Source: Kibdelosporangium aridum (GTDB lineage Bacteria > Actinomycetota > Actinomycetes > Mycobacteriales > Pseudonocardiaceae). Taken from it: 64,000 nt of DNA. Under the pieces are notes generated by a model. The model saw only the letters and a list, made by a program, of their open reading frames with translations, did no database searches and had not been told where the DNA came from. A program made the translations under genes and the position numbers. The stretch covers positions 1,798,001-1,862,000 of the forward strand of contig NZ_FWXV01000002.1 in NCBI RefSeq assembly GCF_900176515.1, in the 5' to 3' direction. Below are positions 61,855 to 64,000 of this stretch, piece after piece. Positions within the stretch are counted from its first letter, which is position 1; every line of letters starts with the position of its first letter.

Positions 61855-62718
61855 GTGAGCTGGCTCGGAGTGGACATCGGCGGCACGAAGATCCAGCTCG
61901 TGCGGTGCGACGACGACCTGCGTGTGCTGGACAGCCGACGCGTGGAGTCGCCGCCGGGCAAGATCCTCGCGACGGCCATCGGACTGGCAGCCGAACTGGC
62001 CGAAGGCGCACAGGGCATCGGGATCGGCGCGGCCGGGGTGATCGACCCGAACGGTGCGGTCGCCGCTACAACCGACGTCTTCCCTGGGTGGGAAGGCACG
62101 AACCTGACCGAGGTCGTCAGCAGGGAGCTCGGCCTGCCGCTTGTCGTGGACAACGACGCGAACGCCTTCTTGCACGGCGAGGCCACGGCCGGTGCGGCAC
62201 GTGGCTACAAGCACGCGTTCGGCATCACGGTCGGCACGGGCATCGGTGGCGCGCTGATCAGCGATGGCGTACTGCTGCGTGGCACCTGCGGAGGCGCAGG
62301 GGAAATCGGCCACACACCCGGCTTCGGCAACGAGCCCTGCACGTGCGGCGCTCGCGGGCACCTCGAATCGATCGCGTCCGGGCTGTCCATCAGCCGGCGC
62401 TATGGACGGGACATCAGTGCAGGTCAGGTGGCCGAACGGGCTCGTCTCGGCGATCCGGAGGCCAAGCGGGTCTTCGACGAGGCGGGCGCCGCTCTCGGCC
62501 AGGCGATCGCGGTTGTGGCTACCGTCCTGGACAGTCAGATCGCGGTGCTTGGGGGAGGGGTGCTCGGGTCATGGGACTTGCTTGAACCAACATGCCGGGC
62601 GACTGTCCAGGCCACCGTGCTGCCGACCAACGCGGACCTGCTGATCGAACCGGCACAGCTAGGGGCGTACGCGGTCGCCATTGGCGCAGCCGCCCTTGCC
62701 GCAGGTCAAGCCTCGTAA
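61855..62718 (+). CDS. ROK-family sugar kinase
   Basis: 287 residues from GTG 61855; the frame is open upstream but that part is antisense to cutC. GVDIGGTKIQL (phosphate 1), VDNDANAFLHGE (catalytic Asp), TVGTGIGGALI and the zinc motif GHTPGFGNEPCTCGARGHLE are intact, so it should be an active kinase of glucose, N-acetylglucosamine or N-acetylmannosamine type. No DNA-binding domain. Gene context suggests the substrate comes from the imported ligand. Confidence 0.88.
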   Translation: MSWLGVDIGGTKIQLVRCDDDLRVLDSRRVESPPGKILATAIGLAAELAEGAQGIGIGAAGVIDPNGAVAATTDVFPGWEGTNLTEVVSRELGLPLVVDNDANAFLHGEATAGAARGYKHAFGITVGTGIGGALISDGVLLRGTCGGAGEIGHTPGFGNEPCTCGARGHLESIASGLSISRRYGRDISAGQVAERARLGDPEAKRVFDEAGAALGQAIAVVATVLDSQIAVLGGGVLGSWDLLEPTCRATVQATVLPTNADLLIEPAQLGAYAVAIGAAALAAGQAS

Positions 62719-62817
62719 GTGGGCAGTCCGGGCGGACCGGGCGAAACACTCACCAGGGACGTTCTGTGACTTGGGTCTCTGGTTAATCGGTTGCTGGAAT
62801 ACCGACACCAAGCGCAT

Positions 62818-62854
62818 GCTTGTATCGAGCAAGTAATTGGATGATGCAAGCAAG
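62818..62854. promoter_or_regulatory. Candidate MarR operator
   Basis: GCTTG...CAAG around 62818-62833 and a further GCAAGCAAG near 62847 form a run of CAAG/CTTG half sites within 50 bases of the MarR start. Likely autoregulatory; exact half sites are not certain. Confidence 0.4.
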
Positions 62855-62868
62855 TCAGAGGGGTCGGC

Positions 62869-63402
62869 ATGGTCGGGACAAGCACGGAATCGACCACAAC
62901 CGAGGCGCCCACTGAGGCCGAAATCGAGTTGGGATCGCGTCTCGGGAACGCGATGATGGGGCTCGGCCGGCAGTGGGCAGCGGTGTCGTCCCAGCTGAGC
63001 AAGGTCGGTATCGACAAGACGTCGATGGTGTTGCTCGGCGCGTTGAAACAGATCGGCCCGGTCAGGTCGAACGCACTCGCCGAAGCGGTGTACTCGGACC
63101 CGTCCACGATCTCGCGGCAGGTCGCCGCGCTGGTCAAGGACGGCCTGATCGAGCGCCGTGCCGATCCGGCCGACGGGCGGGCAAGCCTGCTCGCCGTCAC
63201 TGACGAAGGGCGTGCCCTGCTGGACGCCCGGCACCGCCAGCGCAGCTGCTCGCTGGCCCGGATGCTCGCGCACTGGTCGCCTGACGACCGCGAGCGGTTC
63301 GTAGAACTGCTCGAACGGTTCGTGGTCGATCACGAGCGCAACATCCCGAACTTCATCGAAGAGCACGCCGCCCTGATGGCGCGCTCCAAAGGAGAAAACT
63401 GA
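62869..63402 (+). CDS. MarR-family transcriptional regulator
   Basis: 177 residues from ATG 62869 with AGAGGGG upstream. Winged helix IGPVRSNALAEAVYSDPSTISRQVAALVKDGLIERRADPADGRAS is diagnostic. The stop codon overlaps the start of the exporter gene (TGATG), so the two are co-expressed; a repressor of its own drug-efflux operon is likely. Confidence 0.9.
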   Translation: MVGTSTESTTTEAPTEAEIELGSRLGNAMMGLGRQWAAVSSQLSKVGIDKTSMVLLGALKQIGPVRSNALAEAVYSDPSTISRQVAALVKDGLIERRADPADGRASLLAVTDEGRALLDARHRQRSCSLARMLAHWSPDDRERFVELLERFVVDHERNIPNFIEEHAALMARSKGEN

Positions 63403-64000
63403 TGTCCGAACAGGCAACAGCCGCCGCTGGGGAAGCCCCCTCGCGGGCCGGCGCGCTGAGCCACCGCCAGATCCTGACGATCCTGTCCGGGCTGATGCTC
63501 GGCATGTTCCTGGCGGCACTTGACCAGACGATCATGGCCTCGGCCATGAAGACCATCGCGGACCAGCTGCACGGCCAGACCATCCAGGCGTGGGCGACCA
63601 CGGCCTACCTGATCACGGCGACCATCTCGACCCCGTTGTACGGCAAGCTGTCCGACATCGTCGGCCGCAAGCCGATGTACCTGGCCGCGATCACGATCTT
63701 CCTGATCGGTTCGCTGCTGTCCGGCATCGCGACCTCGATGTACGAGCTGGCCGCGTACCGCGCGGTGCAGGGTCTTGGTGCCGGTGGCCTGATGTCGCTG
63801 GCGCTGGCGATCATCGCGGACATCACGTCACCGCTTGAGCGCAGCCGCTACACCGGCTACTTCATGGGAGTGTGGGGACTGTCCAGTGTGGGCGGTCCGT
63901 TGATCGGCGGGCTGTTCGCCGGCCTCGACTCGTTCCTCGGGATCACCGGGTGGCGCTGGGTGTTCCTGCTCAACGTGCCGATCGCGCTGATCGCGCTGGT
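63402..64000 (+). CDS. DHA2-type MFS drug exporter, 5' part
   Basis: 199 codons before the window ends. EmrB/QacA features: LDQTIMASAMKTIADQL (motif D1), GKLSDIVGRKPMYL (motif A) and GVWGLSSVGGPLIGGLFA (motif C of drug antiporters). A DHA2 exporter with 14 helices is expected. Coupled to the MarR repressor. Confidence 0.92.
   Translation, partial: MSEQATAAAGEAPSRAGALSHRQILTILSGLMLGMFLAALDQTIMASAMKTIADQLHGQTIQAWATTAYLITATISTPLYGKLSDIVGRKPMYLAAITIFLIGSLLSGIATSMYELAAYRAVQGLGAGGLMSLALAIIADITSPLERSRYTGYFMGVWGLSSVGGPLIGGLFAGLDSFLGITGWRWVFLLNVPIALIAL

Overview
The window is about 64 kb of high-GC DNA with dense, often overlapping genes, many GTG/TTG starts and strong GC bias at third codon positions. 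Gene order fits the Pseudonocardiales (Amycolatopsis, Kibdelosporangium and Lentzea relatives). The left 25 kb has the same neighbourhood as mycobacterial Rv3661 to Rv3646c (HAD phosphatase, 6C RNA, Ssd, Tad secretion genes, helicase, topA). A DUF3558-like lipoprotein and many secreted proteins also fit that group. The genus cannot be fixed from the window alone.

Positions 1-12,000: the 5' end of a secreted GH3 hydrolase, a HAD-IB phosphatase, a 6C small RNA, then a tightly coupled operon of ssd (CpaE/MinD-like), tadA, tadB, tadC, a DUF4244 pilin-like peptide, TadE and a second TadE-like protein. An orphan primase-polymerase domain protein, a GNAT, a MOSC protein and the large DEAD/DEAH helicase that accompanies this cluster follow.

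Positions 12,000-27,300: hppA (proton-pumping pyrophosphatase), two lipoproteins, a conserved actinobacterial protein preceded by a LexA-type box, topA, a cluster of five DnaA-box-like sequences, a receiver-domain remnant, two membrane proteins, an MFS/thymidylate-kinase-like fusion with a broken P-loop, holB, a secreted membrane-anchored protein and tRNA-Thr(CGT).

Positions 27,300-48,100 are accessory. They hold a zinc-ribbon XRE/TPR regulator with a Nudix hydrolase, a TauD-like oxygenase, a complete lactococcin-972-type bacteriocin locus (peptide, membrane protein, ABC ATPase), a class F sortase with a probable substrate, an Lnt-like acyltransferase with a TetR regulator and paired operators, a 1309-residue GH87 alpha-1,3-glucanase, a serine hydrolase, a diguanylate cyclase, and an MFS exporter divergent from a LysR regulator.

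Positions 48,100-53,000: a divergent second ribosomal protein L11 with a start-site hairpin, a 48-residue small protein, a DUF3558-like lipoprotein, a DUF4442 protein, glyA and a secreted alpha/beta hydrolase.

Positions 53,000-62,700 form one functional block: M81 metallopeptidase, ROK repressor, family-5 solute-binding lipoprotein, DppB and DppC permeases, fused DppD-DppF ATPase, CutC and a ROK kinase. It looks like uptake and breakdown of a peptide or amino-sugar peptide. The window ends in a MarR regulator coupled to a truncated DHA2-type exporter.

The items I consider most worth following up are the L11 paralogue with its leader hairpin, the bacteriocin locus, the degenerate kinase domain, the DnaA-box cluster and the 53-63 kb import block.
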